Shown piece after piece: positions 18,034 to 26,693 of a stretch of DNA of 64,000 bases. Positions within the stretch are counted from its first letter, which is position 1, and each line of letters begins with the position of its first letter. The notes beneath the pieces were generated by a model that made no database searches, had not been told where the DNA came from, and saw only the letters and a list, made by a program, of their open reading frames with translations. The stretch comes from Prosthecobacter sp. SYSU 5D2. GTDB taxonomy: Bacteria; Verrucomicrobiota; Verrucomicrobiia; Verrucomicrobiales; Verrucomicrobiaceae. The DNA lies in NCBI RefSeq assembly GCF_039655865.1, contig NZ_JBBYXL010000003.1, positions 496,001 through 560,000 on the forward strand, in the 5' to 3' direction. A program made the position numbers and the translations under genes.

Positions 18034-19362
18034 TCAAAGCTGGCGATTCGTCGTCTCTCCATACCGCCTCAGGCGCAGCCACAGCAGCGACGCCGCCAGC
18101 GTTCCCAAAAACCACCAGGGCCACCAGGTGAGGCTGGTGGCAAAGACCCGCGTATCCTCCGCAGGCAGGCCCATCCGCCCCTGCAACCAGCCGGTGTGCC
18201 AGCCGAACAGCAGCGTCATCACGCCATAGGCCAGGTTCATCGTCAGCCCACGAAAGCTCAATGCCGTGGCGCGGCGGGAGGAATCCACAATGGCATTCAG
18301 ATAATGCGACAGGAAGAACTGCAAAAAGCGCATGCCCAGCATCAGCGGCACCACCAGCGCCACACCGGCAAAACCCGGCTGCGGATGCGCGGCGAACCAC
18401 AGGCCGGTGAAGGTCATCACCGTCAGCCAGGCAAAGTTTCCTTTCAAACTTCCCTTCGTGGCCATGCGCTCCATGAGGCCCGCCGTGGCCAGGCCGAGGA
18501 GGGAAGCGACCGTACCAATGACGCCATACCAGGCCTCCGAGATGCCGACGAGGCGGTAGAAATTGCTGCTGACCGTGAGGAAGAGGCGGATGATGCTGTC
18601 AAACAACACGCCCAGCAGGATGAGCGTGAAGGCCGCCTGCGTGTTCCAGATCCAGCGCCCGGTTTCCAAAATGCGCCCCAGCGCCAGCCGCGCCTCATGC
18701 AGCCATCCGCCTCCCGTTTTCAGCGCCTCGCTTTCTGCCATTACTGGCTCCTTCATGCGCAGCGTCACCAGCAGGCAGGCCACTCCGATGAGGAAATTCA
18801 GCCCCAGCGGGATCTTCATCGTCCACTCACGGCTGAGGTCGTTGAAACCGATCCAACCAAGCGCCGCCGTGACCTTTTCATGATCATAGAGCAGGCCGCC
18901 GCTGATGGAGGTGATGATGAAGCCAATCGCCATGGCCCGGCTGAGCTGGGCCATGAGCCGGGGCCACATCGCTGGTCTTTCTGCCTCTGGAAGCGAGTCA
19001 TAGGCCAGCGCCTCATCCGCGCCGCTGGCCGCCGCCTCCGCCGTGCCGCTGAGGATGCGGTTCAGCACAAACAGCCACAGCACCACGTCACGATTTCCCA
19101 CCGGCATGAGGCACAGCACCGCCATCTCCGCCACCATCAGCCACCCGGCGGCCACGATGAGCGGCCTTCTGCCAAACTGGTCCGCCAGCGCACCAGACGG
19201 CACTTCCAGCAGGACAATCGTAATGGCCCACACCACATTCAGCGCGGCGAACTCCCCAATGCTCAGCCCCAGATCCAGAAACAGGACGGTGAAGATGGGA
19301 TAATAAAGGCGGCAGTTAAACAGCAGCCGGAACCAGATGAACAAACGGGCATTGAGAGGCAT
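18034..19362 (-). CDS. MFS transporter
   Basis: The 442-residue membrane protein has about 12 hydrophobic segments and a major facilitator signature, GALADQFGRRP, in the loop after the second segment. The first half contains LFLDLGLSIGEFAALNVVW, the second half a DSSRRATALSFRGL loop. MFS proteins move small solutes with ion gradients; the substrate cannot be told. The longer open frame (to 19455) adds residues read from a repeat-like intergenic sequence, so the ATG at 19362 is preferred. It lies 48 bp upstream of dnaG on the same strand and diverges from the fatty acid hydroxylase gene. Confidence 0.85.
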   Translation of the reverse strand: MPLNARLFIWFRLLFNCRLYYPIFTVLFLDLGLSIGEFAALNVVWAITIVLLEVPSGALADQFGRRPLIVAAGWLMVAEMAVLCLMPVGNRDVVLWLFVLNRILSGTAEAAASGADEALAYDSLPEAERPAMWPRLMAQLSRAMAIGFIITSISGGLLYDHEKVTAALGWIGFNDLSREWTMKIPLGLNFLIGVACLLVTLRMKEPVMAESEALKTGGGWLHEARLALGRILETGRWIWNTQAAFTLILLGVLFDSIIRLFLTVSSNFYRLVGISEAWYGVIGTVASLLGLATAGLMERMATKGSLKGNFAWLTVMTFTGLWFAAHPQPGFAGVALVVPLMLGMRFLQFFLSHYLNAIVDSSRRATALSFRGLTMNLAYGVMTLLFGWHTGWLQGRMGLPAEDTRVFATSLTWWPWWFLGTLAASLLWLRLRRYGETTNRQL

Positions 19363-19399
19363 GGGAGTATCAGTAAAACGGTATGCAGTGTACAATATG

Positions 19400-19429
19400 C
19401 AGTTTTCAGACCCGGGACTCCGAAAACTG
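19400..19429. repeat. Inverted repeat CAGTTTTC...GAAAACTG in a divergent promoter region
   Basis: A perfect 8-bp inverted repeat with a 14-nt spacer lies between two divergent genes and continues into further GAAAAC/GTTTTC-like sequence. It could be an operator or one copy of a TTTTCAG-type intergenic repeat. Confidence 0.4.
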
Positions 19430-19505
19430 AAAACGGTTTCCTCAAAGCCCGCCAAAAAAACAGTTCTTCCCGTTACCGCCCGGCCACTTTGCCGTTAGAC
19501 CTCCC

Positions 19506-20333
19506 GTGGCCCCTTCCCTCCAAAACACCCTCTTCGGCCTGGTCTTCCTGGCGGTCCTCTTCCTGGTCATCGAGCGCGGTCTGGGTCGGGCACGGGGACC
19601 ACTGCTGCGGCGTGGGTGGCTGACGGATGTGGGTTATTTCTTTTTCACCCCTTTTGTGACGCGGGTGCTGACCAAGACGGGCCTCATCCTTCCGGCGGCG
19701 CTTCTGGTCTGGTGCGGAGTGGCCAGTGTGGAGGACTTCCGGCAGCAGTCGTATGCGGGTTTTGGTCTGGTGGGCGGCCAGCCGCTCTGGTTGCAGGCAG
19801 TGGAGATTTACCTACTGGCGGACCTGTTGGGTTACTGGAGCCACCGCCTTTTTCATGGCGGGCGCTGGTGGCCCTTCCACGCGGTGCATCACAGCTCCGA
19901 GGACCTGGACTGGCTGAGCAGCATCCGCGTGCATCCGGTGAATGACCTGGTGAACAAATTTATCCAGGTCACGCCGCTGCTGCTGCTCGGGTTCAATCCC
20001 TGGGTCACCCTCTCCACCGCACCACTTTTCACCCTGTATGCCATCTTCCTGCATGCGCGGGTGGACTGGGACTTCGGCCCGCTGCGCTATGTCATCGCCA
20101 CGCCCGTTTTCCATCGCTGGCACCACAGCCGCCAGAGGGAGGCCTGGGATAAAAACTTCGCGGGTTTGTTTCCCGTGTGGGACCTGCTGTTTGGCACCTT
20201 TTACATGCCACGTGGCCGGGTGCCGGAGGACTTCGGCATCACGGAGCCCTTCCCGCAGCACCTGCCCGGCCAGCTTTGGGAGCCCGTGCGGCGGCTCTGG
20301 GGGCGGAAAGCGGCGGCGGATGAGAATGTCTAA
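19506..20333 (+). CDS. Fatty acid hydroxylase / sterol desaturase family membrane protein
   Basis: The 275-residue integral membrane protein carries the di-iron histidine boxes of the family: H113-x3-H117 (HRLFH), H125-x2-H128-H129 (HAVHHSS), H183 and H203-x2-H206-H207 (HRWHHS). Four or so membrane segments surround them. Members use O2 and two irons to hydroxylate or desaturate lipid substrates; the exact lipid is not predictable. It starts with GTG at 19506. It stands 84 bp ahead of a Tat-exported TIM-barrel gene on the same strand with no obvious functional link. Confidence 0.9.
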   Translation: MAPSLQNTLFGLVFLAVLFLVIERGLGRARGPLLRRGWLTDVGYFFFTPFVTRVLTKTGLILPAALLVWCGVASVEDFRQQSYAGFGLVGGQPLWLQAVEIYLLADLLGYWSHRLFHGGRWWPFHAVHHSSEDLDWLSSIRVHPVNDLVNKFIQVTPLLLLGFNPWVTLSTAPLFTLYAIFLHARVDWDFGPLRYVIATPVFHRWHHSRQREAWDKNFAGLFPVWDLLFGTFYMPRGRVPEDFGITEPFPQHLPGQLWEPVRRLWGRKAAADENV

Positions 20334-20417
20334 TTTGGGCCTTTTTACCCCTGCCGCAATTCCAGGCTTGCAACCGGGTGATGGTTTCATGTTTCTGAGT
20401 ACGTTCCCTTTTGCCTC

Positions 20418-21323
20418 ATGAACCGCCGTTCCTTTTTCCGCTCCACCACCGCCCTGGCCACCGCTTCCGCCGGCTTGGCCATGACCCCCCGCGCCGCCGC
20501 CGTCTCCATTGACAAAGCCGCCGCCGATCCCGCCTACAAAATCAAAAACAGCGGCATCAAGCACACGCTTATGGGCTGGTGCTGGAAGCCGATGGACATG
20601 CTCGTCCTCGCGCAACACGCCAAGGACATCGGCCTCGTCGGCATCGAGGGCATTGATAAAAAACTGTATCCTGAGGTGAAGAAAATGGGCCTCGGCATCA
20701 GCCTCGTCGGCTCGCACGGCTTCGCCAAAGGCCCGTGCAATCCCACTTATAAAGATGAAGTCATCAAGGCCCTGACGGACAGCATTGACGTGGCCGCCGA
20801 TGTCGGGTGCAAAAAAGTCATCACCTTCACCGGCATGAAATACGACGGCATGGACCGCGACCAGGCTATCCAAAACTGCCTGGACACCTGGAAGGTCGTC
20901 CTGCCGCATGCCGAGAAAAAAGGCATCACCCTCGTGCTGGAGCACCTCAATAGCCGTGATGACACCCATCCCATGAAAGGCCACCCAGGATACTTCGGCG
21001 ATGATGTTGACTTCTGCGTGGACCTCATCAAGCAGGTCGGCAGCGAGAACTTCAAGCTGCTCTTTGACATCTATCACGTCAGCATCATGAACGGCGACGT
21101 CATTCGCCGTCTGCGTCAGCACAAAGAATACATCGGCCACCTGCACACCGCCGGCAATCCTGGCCGCTGCGAGCTGGACGAGAACCAGGAGATCAACTAC
21201 CCAGCCATCATGAAAACCGTCCTGGAGATCGGCTATCACGACTACGTCGCCCACGAATTCATCCCGACTTGGGACGATCCGGTGCTGGCGTTGCGGCATG
21301 CCTGCATGGTGTGTGATGTTTGA
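20418..21323 (+). CDS. Tat-exported TIM-barrel sugar isomerase (hydroxypyruvate isomerase / AP endonuclease 2 family)
   Basis: The 301-residue protein starts with a Tat signal (MNRRSFFRSTTALATASAGLA) and then a xylose-isomerase-like TIM barrel. Likely metal ligands are in LVLEHLN (Glu), LLFDIYHVS (Asp, His), HLHTAGNPGR (His) and HEFIP (Glu), the pattern of Hyi-type isomerases/epimerases. Export as a folded enzyme suggests work on sugars or keto-sugars in the periplasm. Related enzymes act with Gfo/Idh/MocA oxidoreductases and DUF1080 proteins, both of which are in this window. An ATG with no strong ribosome-binding site is used. Confidence 0.85.
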   Translation: MNRRSFFRSTTALATASAGLAMTPRAAAVSIDKAAADPAYKIKNSGIKHTLMGWCWKPMDMLVLAQHAKDIGLVGIEGIDKKLYPEVKKMGLGISLVGSHGFAKGPCNPTYKDEVIKALTDSIDVAADVGCKKVITFTGMKYDGMDRDQAIQNCLDTWKVVLPHAEKKGITLVLEHLNSRDDTHPMKGHPGYFGDDVDFCVDLIKQVGSENFKLLFDIYHVSIMNGDVIRRLRQHKEYIGHLHTAGNPGRCELDENQEINYPAIMKTVLEIGYHDYVAHEFIPTWDDPVLALRHACMVCDV

Positions 21324-21363
21324 GGTTTGCCTGGTTTACAGGAGACATTCTTTCCGAACATAA

Positions 21364-21714
21364 ATGAATCAGCTCAAAGCCGCAGGTCGCTGGGCCGTCA
21401 GTGAGAGAGGTCGCTCCACGATCCGAAAGTGGAGCTTTCGGTCTGCCTTGATTTTCAGCGCCGTGACGGTTTTGTGCTGGGTTGATTTCCTGGCATTAAG
21501 TTACCTGGAACAGAGTAGTTTTCGACCAGAGGATGAGTTCGAATACTTTATATATGAATGTCCGTCATTTCCTTTTCTGATTGCTGGGTTTTATGCTGCA
21601 TTCGGAGCCATCATCCTCCTGGTGGCGGGAGGTTTGCTGATGCTTTGTGAGTTTGCACTTTCGCAAGCAGCCCACAACGGAAACGGGCCACCGGCAGCGC
21701 CGGTGACCCGTTGA
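21364..21714 (+). CDS. Small membrane protein of unknown function
   Basis: The 116-residue product has two predicted membrane segments, FRSALIFSAVTVLCWVDFLA and FLIAGFYAAFGAIILLVAGG, joined by an acidic loop (FRPEDEFEYFIYE). I do not recognise a family. It follows the TIM-barrel gene by 40 bp and is less GC-rich. Its last codons form the stem of a strong terminator hairpin, so the end of the protein (NGNGPPAAPVTR) may be shaped by RNA structure more than by protein function. Confidence 0.6.
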   Translation: MNQLKAAGRWAVSERGRSTIRKWSFRSALIFSAVTVLCWVDFLALSYLEQSSFRPEDEFEYFIYECPSFPFLIAGFYAAFGAIILLVAGGLLMLCEFALSQAAHNGNGPPAAPVTR

Positions 21715-21722
21715 ATCGTTTT
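21682..21722. terminator. Rho-independent terminator overlapping a gene end
   Basis: AACGGG-C-CACCGGC-AGC-GCCGGTG-A-CCCGTT forms a 13-bp stem with one mismatch, followed by TCGTTTT. It covers the last codons and stop (21712-21714) of the small membrane protein and sits at a convergent junction. Confidence 0.75.
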
Positions 21723-21731
21723 GAAGGAGCC

Positions 21732-22304
21732 TTAAAGCAGGCCCAGGGAGCGCAACACATCCGTATTGACGTTACCCGTCACCGCCAGACGGCGGTCCCG
21801 CTGATAACGTGCGACTGCATCCCGCGAGCCAGGCCCCATGATGCCATCGATGGGCCCCCGGTAATAGCCGCGCTGGGCCAGAGCCCGCTGCACAGATGCC
21901 TCATACGAGCGGTAGGATGGCTGGTGTCCCCAGTACTGCTGCGGCACGCGCTCCCGGCTGCTGTAATAGGACACGCCGCTGCCCTGGTAATAATACGAGG
22001 CATTCGGAGGACCGTAGTAGTAACCGCGCCCGGCATAACCGTTGCCCAGGGTCACCGTAAAGCTGCTGCGCGGATGGGAAAAGAAACGGCGGCGGTCATC
22101 GTCATCATGACGGTGGCGGTCATGGTCGTGGTCATGCCCTTTGCCTTTGCCTTTGCTAAACCAGCTTTTGGAAGGGCCCTTGCCTTTGGAAGGACCTCTG
22201 TCCTTGTCGCGGGCTTCGGAATCAGGAGCCACTGCAAGCAGGCCAATGGCGGCCACAACCACAGCACTGACGTTGCGTGTCTTGGAAAAGAAATGAGTTT
22301 TCAT
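21732..22304 (-). CDS. Exported peptidoglycan-binding-domain protein
   Basis: The 190-residue protein has an N-terminal signal segment (MKTHFFSKTRNVSAVVVAAI, ending near SEA-R), then an unusual low-complexity stretch, first Lys/Gly/Ser-rich and then His/Asp/Arg-rich (GHDHDHDRHRHDDDDRRR, residues 56-73). A Tyr-rich linker leads to a C-terminal PG_binding_1 domain (YEASVQRALAQRGYYRGPID...YQRDRRLAVTG). It probably binds cell wall in the periplasm; the His/Asp run might bind metal, which is inference only. The frame is open to 22355, but the signal segment points to the ATG at 22304. Confidence 0.8.
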   Translation of the reverse strand: MKTHFFSKTRNVSAVVVAAIGLLAVAPDSEARDKDRGPSKGKGPSKSWFSKGKGKGHDHDHDRHRHDDDDRRRFFSHPRSSFTVTLGNGYAGRGYYYGPPNASYYYQGSGVSYYSSRERVPQQYWGHQPSYRSYEASVQRALAQRGYYRGPIDGIMGPGSRDAVARYQRDRRLAVTGNVNTDVLRSLGLL

Positions 22305-22416
22305 AAGCGGTGGATTAGATGGGAGCGGTTCCATGTTTATTCGAAACTCATTCAACTTTCGGTTCCCGCATGAAAGAAGTCTCCGCAGACCAATCCACGC
22401 CTAACAAACGATTTGC

Positions 22417-22725
22417 TCAATCTTTTCCCAGCATCTCCTTGCCAATGGCAGTGAATTTCCACCACGGCAAAGCCTCCGCATGCTGCAAATAGTGCCTGAC
22501 CGCCAGCAGCGTATAAAACACACAGGGATCATGCCGATGGCCCATCACCGGCACCAGTTCCGCAAACAGCACACGCATGTCTTTGGCCAGCAGATCCTGC
22601 GGCACCCGGATGCCCGCACTACGCAGATCCGCCGCCAGACTTTTGCCAATATTGGGCAGGTCCTCCAGGCGTGCAGGCATGGCATCACCTGGGGCAGAAT
22701 GGGTCCCGGCTTTGGAGGCTGGCAT
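22417..22725 (-). CDS. Cdd1-like helix-hairpin-helix protein
   Basis: The 102-residue protein has the helix-hairpin-helix phrase ARLEDLPNIGKSLAADLRSA followed by GIRVPQDLLAKD and the C-terminal block DPCVFYTLLAVRHYL...LPWWKFT, matching the Cdd1 ('pathogenicity locus') small-protein family. Such proteins may bind nucleic acids or protein partners, but no role is established. The start is taken as the ATG at 22725; an internal ATG at 22680 (MPARLEDL) is possible and would still include the whole domain. The frame stays open far upstream on the opposite strand of the next gene, which is only a coding shadow. Confidence 0.7.
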   Translation of the reverse strand: MPASKAGTHSAPGDAMPARLEDLPNIGKSLAADLRSAGIRVPQDLLAKDMRVLFAELVPVMGHRHDPCVFYTLLAVRHYLQHAEALPWWKFTAIGKEMLGKD

Positions 22726-22911
22726 GATATCGCATTTTACTCTCCTGCTGTGACACAGCAACCCACTGAAAAAGTAAAATCGTTTCCGTGGTTGTATAAA
22801 CTGCCGCCGTTTCCTCATGAAACCTGTGCTCCGCGCTTGACCCACCCGGTGCGCCTGCGCCAAACTCGCGCTCCTTTCACAACCCAAAACCCAGTTATCC
22901 AAGATTTGTTT

Positions 22912-24066
22912 ATGAGCCGGAAAATTCGTTATGGCATGGTCGGCGGCGGACGCGGCGCTTTCATCGGCGGTGTGCACCGCATTGCAGCAGCGCTCGATCA
23001 GCAGATCGAACTCGTCTGCGGAGCCTTCTCCTCCGACCCCCAAAAATCCAAGGACAGCGGCGCGGACCTCTTCCTGCCGCCAGACCGCTGCTACGGCAGC
23101 TACGAGGAAATGATCAAGGCCGAGGCCGCCCTGCCAGAGGGTGAGCGCATGGACTTCATCGCCATCGTCACGCCCAACCATGTGCATTTCCCGCCTGCCA
23201 AAATGGCCCTGGAAAACGGCTTCCACGTCCTCAGTGACAAGCCAGCCACCTTTGACCTGAAGGAAGCGAAGGAGCTGGGTGAGCTGGTGGAAAAAACCGG
23301 CCTCCTCTACGGCCTCACCCACAACTACACCGGCTACCCGCTGGTGAAGCAGGCCCGTGAGATGGTGCTCAACGGCACCCTTGGAAAAATCCGCAAAGTC
23401 GTCGTCGAATATCCACAAGGCTGGCTGGCTACCCGCATCGAGGAGAGCGGCCAGAAGCAGGCCGCCTGGCGCACCGACCCGACCAAATCCGGTGCCGCCG
23501 GCTGCGTGGGCGATATCGGCACCCATGCCGAAAACCTGGCCGAATACATCACCGGCCTGAAGATCAGCGAACTGGCCGCCGACCTCTCCACCTTCGTCGA
23601 AGGCCGCCTCCTGGATGACGATGCCAACATCCTCCTCCGTTTTGACAACGGGGCCAAAGGCGTCCTCCACTGCTCCCAGATCAGCGTGGGTGAGGAGAAC
23701 AACCTCAACATCCGCGTCTATGGGGAGAAAGGCAGCATCGAATGGCACCAGAAGGAGCCTAACACCATGCTCGTCAAATGGCCCGACCAGCCGATGCAGG
23801 TCTATCGCACCGCCAACGGCTATCTCGGTGCCGCCGCCGCCGCCGCAGGCCGTACCCCGCCCGCCCACCCGGAAGGTTACCTGGAAGGCTTTGCGAACAT
23901 CTACAAAAACTTCGCCAACACCCTCCGCGCCCGCCTGGAAAACCGCGAACCCACCGCCATCGAAAACGATTTTCCCAAGATCGAAGACGGCATCCGCGGC
24001 ATGGCCTTCATCGAAGCCGTCGTCGCCTCCAGCAAGGCCAACGCCTCCTGGACCCAGGTCGGCTGA
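22912..24066 (+). CDS. Gfo/Idh/MocA family oxidoreductase (cytoplasmic)
   Basis: The 384-residue enzyme begins directly with the Rossmann fold (KIRYGMVGGGRGAFIGGVHR), without a signal peptide. The NAD(P)-binding loop is followed by IVTPNHVHFPPA and DKPATFDLKEA, where the usual EKP motif is DKP. The C-terminal domain contains GCVGDIGTHAENLAEYITG, a likely catalytic His region. Members oxidise or reduce sugars, inositols and related polyols with NAD(P)H. The ATG at 22912 is preferred although the frame is open to 22480, because upstream residues do not match the family. Transcription ends at a strong terminator about 75 bp downstream, shared with the opposite gene. Confidence 0.9.
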   Translation: MSRKIRYGMVGGGRGAFIGGVHRIAAALDQQIELVCGAFSSDPQKSKDSGADLFLPPDRCYGSYEEMIKAEAALPEGERMDFIAIVTPNHVHFPPAKMALENGFHVLSDKPATFDLKEAKELGELVEKTGLLYGLTHNYTGYPLVKQAREMVLNGTLGKIRKVVVEYPQGWLATRIEESGQKQAAWRTDPTKSGAAGCVGDIGTHAENLAEYITGLKISELAADLSTFVEGRLLDDDANILLRFDNGAKGVLHCSQISVGEENNLNIRVYGEKGSIEWHQKEPNTMLVKWPDQPMQVYRTANGYLGAAAAAAGRTPPAHPEGYLEGFANIYKNFANTLRARLENREPTAIENDFPKIEDGIRGMAFIEAVVASSKANASWTQVG

Positions 24067-24095
24067 TGGCAGCCTTCGCCACCGTGTGACGTTTG

Positions 24096-24133
24096 ATCAT
24101 TCGTTGCCGCCAAGGCTGAATCATTCGTCATTC
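24096..24133. repeat. Dispersed intergenic repeat with TCATTCGTCATTC units
   Basis: ATCATTCGTTGCCGCC, then AGGCTGAATCATTCGTCATT: a diverged copy of the repeats at 12588-12634 and 31727-31785. It lies immediately before a terminator hairpin. Confidence 0.6.
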
Positions 24134-24173
24134 AAAAAAAAGGCACCGGGAAAAATCCCGGTGCCTTTTTTTT
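24134..24173. terminator. Bidirectional rho-independent terminator
   Basis: AGGCACCGGG-AAAAAT-CCCGGTGCCT is a perfect 10-bp stem flanked by A8 on the left and T8 on the right, so it works in both directions. It lies between two convergent Gfo/Idh/MocA genes. Confidence 0.95.
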
Positions 24174-24192
24174 AACTCATCGTTAGGCCACC

Positions 24193-25578
24193 TCAGGCGC
24201 CCACCACGTATTCATACATGCCATTCCGGCCTGGGAACGGAATCGGATACTTGCCATTCGCATCGGCCAGCAGCGGCGCAGGACCGTCCAGCGTCAGCTT
24301 GTCCGCGTTCGGGGCGAATTCATGGTCGTGGTTCACCACCTGGTCATAGGTGACGAGCTGGCCGGTGTGCGCCGCCATGCGGCCCATCACAGTTACGAGG
24401 CTGGCCTTCGCGCCACGCTCCACTTCATTGTACGGCTTGTTGTTGATGATGGCATCAATGAGGTCCTGCCACTCCATGTCATAGGGATTTGGCTCCGGCT
24501 GCTTGCCGCGCCAGATAATCTCCGACGGGTTCTTGTTCTGCCCCTTGAAGGTCATCGCCTTGGACGGGAAGTGCCCGGCGGTGGAGACCACAGCCATGCC
24601 CTTGCTGCCATGCACGTAGGAGGCAAATTCATTGTGCGTCTTCATCGCATTGCGGCCTTCCAGCCAGAATTTGCTGCCATCGCGGAAGGTGTATTCCACG
24701 CTGTAATGGTCGAAGTTCTGGTCAATGTGGTCGCCACGTTCCGTGCGTCCGCCCGTGGCCTTCGCCTCAATCGGGAAATCGTTCTTCATCCAGCAGATTT
24801 CATCAATGTTGTGGATGTTAAAATCACTGAAGGCACCGCCGCTGGCCCAGAGGAAGGAGTGGAAGTTTTTGATCTGCCAGAGCAGCTCGCTCTCATCCTT
24901 CTCCCCATCACGCGGCAGCGTGAAGCAGGTGCCCACCGGTCCTTGCAGACGGTAGGCACGGCCCAGGATGATATCGCCAATCTCCCCCTGCTGGATGCGG
25001 TCGAAAAGCTCCCCGCGCACGCGGCAGTGGCGGCACATCAGGCCCACGCCCACCTTCATGCCCTTGGCATCCGCCTCCTTTCCCAGCTCCAGCATGCGCT
25101 TGCCGCTGGGGCCGTCCACGCAGATCGGCTTTTCCATGAACACGTTCACGCCTTTATCAATGGCGTACTTGAACTGTACCCAGCGGAACGCAGGCGGTGT
25201 GGCGAGAACGACCACGTCACCCGGCTTCAGCATGTCAATGGCCTGCTTGTAGGCATCGAAGCCGATGAACTTGGCGTCCTCAGAAACGGAGAACCGGTCC
25301 GGGTGCTTGGCGCTCAGTCCGTTGAAGCTGGCCTCCAGGCGGTTTTGCTGCACGTCCGCCATCGCAATGAGGCGCGTGCTTTGCTTCACCCCCATGGAGT
25401 TGCTGGCCGCGCCCGTGCCACGGCCGCCGCAGCCCACCAGGGCAATGTTGATGGTATCATCACCGGCAGCATGGACATGCGGCAGGGTGATGCCAGATAA
25501 AGTGGACAGGCCGACCACTGTTTTCGTGGTGGTCTTCAGAAAATCGCGACGAGAGGAGGCAGTGGGGTTATTTTCCAT
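24193..25578 (-). CDS. Tat-exported Gfo/Idh/MocA family oxidoreductase
   Basis: The 461-residue protein starts with a Tat signal (MENNPTASSRRDFLKTTTK) and then the Rossmann motif NIALVGCGGRGTG. EKPICVDGPSGKRMLELG carries the canonical EKP motif, and GGAFSDFNIHNIDEICW is the substrate-side block. Periplasmic members of this kind usually keep NAD(P) tightly bound and are common in Bacteroidetes, Planctomycetes and Verrucomicrobia; some act in cleavage of sugars via 3-keto intermediates. The frame extends to 25641, but the Tat signal sets the start at 25578. It is preceded by the coiled-coil protein gene, whose stop lies 59 bp upstream. Confidence 0.9.
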   Translation of the reverse strand: MENNPTASSRRDFLKTTTKTVVGLSTLSGITLPHVHAAGDDTINIALVGCGGRGTGAASNSMGVKQSTRLIAMADVQQNRLEASFNGLSAKHPDRFSVSEDAKFIGFDAYKQAIDMLKPGDVVVLATPPAFRWVQFKYAIDKGVNVFMEKPICVDGPSGKRMLELGKEADAKGMKVGVGLMCRHCRVRGELFDRIQQGEIGDIILGRAYRLQGPVGTCFTLPRDGEKDESELLWQIKNFHSFLWASGGAFSDFNIHNIDEICWMKNDFPIEAKATGGRTERGDHIDQNFDHYSVEYTFRDGSKFWLEGRNAMKTHNEFASYVHGSKGMAVVSTAGHFPSKAMTFKGQNKNPSEIIWRGKQPEPNPYDMEWQDLIDAIINNKPYNEVERGAKASLVTVMGRMAAHTGQLVTYDQVVNHDHEFAPNADKLTLDGPAPLLADANGKYPIPFPGRNGMYEYVVGA

Positions 25579-25637
25579 AAAAGGATTGAAGCGTGACAGA
25601 ATAATACGTCTCCAGGCAAGCTTTACTTGCCCCGAAA

Positions 25638-26477
25638 TCACGGCTGCACGCGCAGAGGCTGTGGCACGGCCTCCGGCTCAAAGTCCAGCACGTCCTGGTG
25701 CGTGCGCAGCGCCTGGCGGGCCTGGTTGAAGAAGGAGGACAAGTCCTCCGCGTTCGCCAACCGCTTGTCCTCCACCAGTTCGTTCAGCTTCCGGATCTGC
25801 GCATCCGCATCCAGGTTCACCCCGCGCATGGACCGCTGGGCGGAGGCATACACCGTCTCAAACTTGCCCTGCGCTTCCGTAAAGGCACGGCGAGCACCCT
25901 CCTCGCGCAGAGCCTCCTTTTCCGCCTCGCGGGCCTCTTTGCTGAACATGCGCTTGAAGAAGCCTGCCTTTGGCCGCTCGCTCGTCCGGCTGGCCGCCGT
26001 TTCAAAGTAATCCTGCAGCGCCGTGAATTCCATCATCGGCTTCTGATACTGCTTTTGCAAAAAGCTGATGCCGCTGGTGATGATGGTCAGCCGCTCAACC
26101 TCGTTTTTGGAAAGCTCCTGCCCGGCCTTTACCTTGCCCTCCAGCAGGTTGATGTATTCAATCGTCTGCTTGTTGCCGGAAAAAATGTTTTCAAATTCCT
26201 TGTACGCCGTCGCCATCTGCTGGCGCTGCCCCTGCCGCAGTTCCGTCAGCTTCTGGTCATACTCTTCATTCAGATTCTGCATCGCGGCCTGATGCTGCTC
26301 ATTTTGGGCAGCCAGTGTGCGCTGAAGTTCCTCGTCCTTTGTATCCAGGGCAAGCCTGTGAGAGGCTTTCATTTCTTCCATTTCCTGACGCAGGCGGCCT
26401 GCATCGGAATGATAATACCAGATGCCGTAGCCGAGCGCGGCGACGACGAGAAAGAAGGCAATGTTACGCGCATTCAT
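25638..26477 (-). CDS. Membrane-anchored coiled-coil protein of unknown function
   Basis: The 279-residue protein has one N-terminal membrane segment (NIAFFLVVAALGYGIWYY) and then a long charged helical region, most likely coiled coil, from about residue 25 to 120 (QEMEEMKASHRLALDTKDEE and after). A basic patch, FFKRMFSKEAREAEKEALRE, lies in the middle. I recognise no domain. The ATG at 26477 places the membrane anchor at the N-terminus; a longer frame to 26534 adds residues without a clear signal. It may form an operon with the downstream Tat-exported oxidoreductase and diverges from the SulP gene. Confidence 0.6.
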   Translation of the reverse strand: MNARNIAFFLVVAALGYGIWYYHSDAGRLRQEMEEMKASHRLALDTKDEELQRTLAAQNEQHQAAMQNLNEEYDQKLTELRQGQRQQMATAYKEFENIFSGNKQTIEYINLLEGKVKAGQELSKNEVERLTIITSGISFLQKQYQKPMMEFTALQDYFETAASRTSERPKAGFFKRMFSKEAREAEKEALREEGARRAFTEAQGKFETVYASAQRSMRGVNLDADAQIRKLNELVEDKRLANAEDLSSFFNQARQALRTHQDVLDFEPEAVPQPLRVQP

Positions 26478-26693
26478 AATGGGGGATGCACAGACTTTTC
26501 GGGCCAGAACAGGGATGTGCAAGGCGCTTTGCACGGACGCGTTGGGGATTTAACGCCGCCTATTGTTCCAATTTTGCCCCCTTCTTGCTCCCAATTGTCC
26601 TCATCAGCCCACAGAACCAGGCGTGTGAAGCCATCGTCGTTGACGGTCCATGGATGCGCCCGTAAGGCAAAGTGCCCGGTTCCTGCTCAAAAC

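Noticed and set aside
16870-19623. Very long open frames opposite known genes, such as this one and others at 1835-3979 (+), 36256-39000 (-) and 45469-47763 (-)
   Set aside because: They run antisense to well-recognised genes (dnaG, MFS, gyrase-type subunit, ClpB, RND pump) in GC-rich DNA and have no family features; they are shadows of codon bias.
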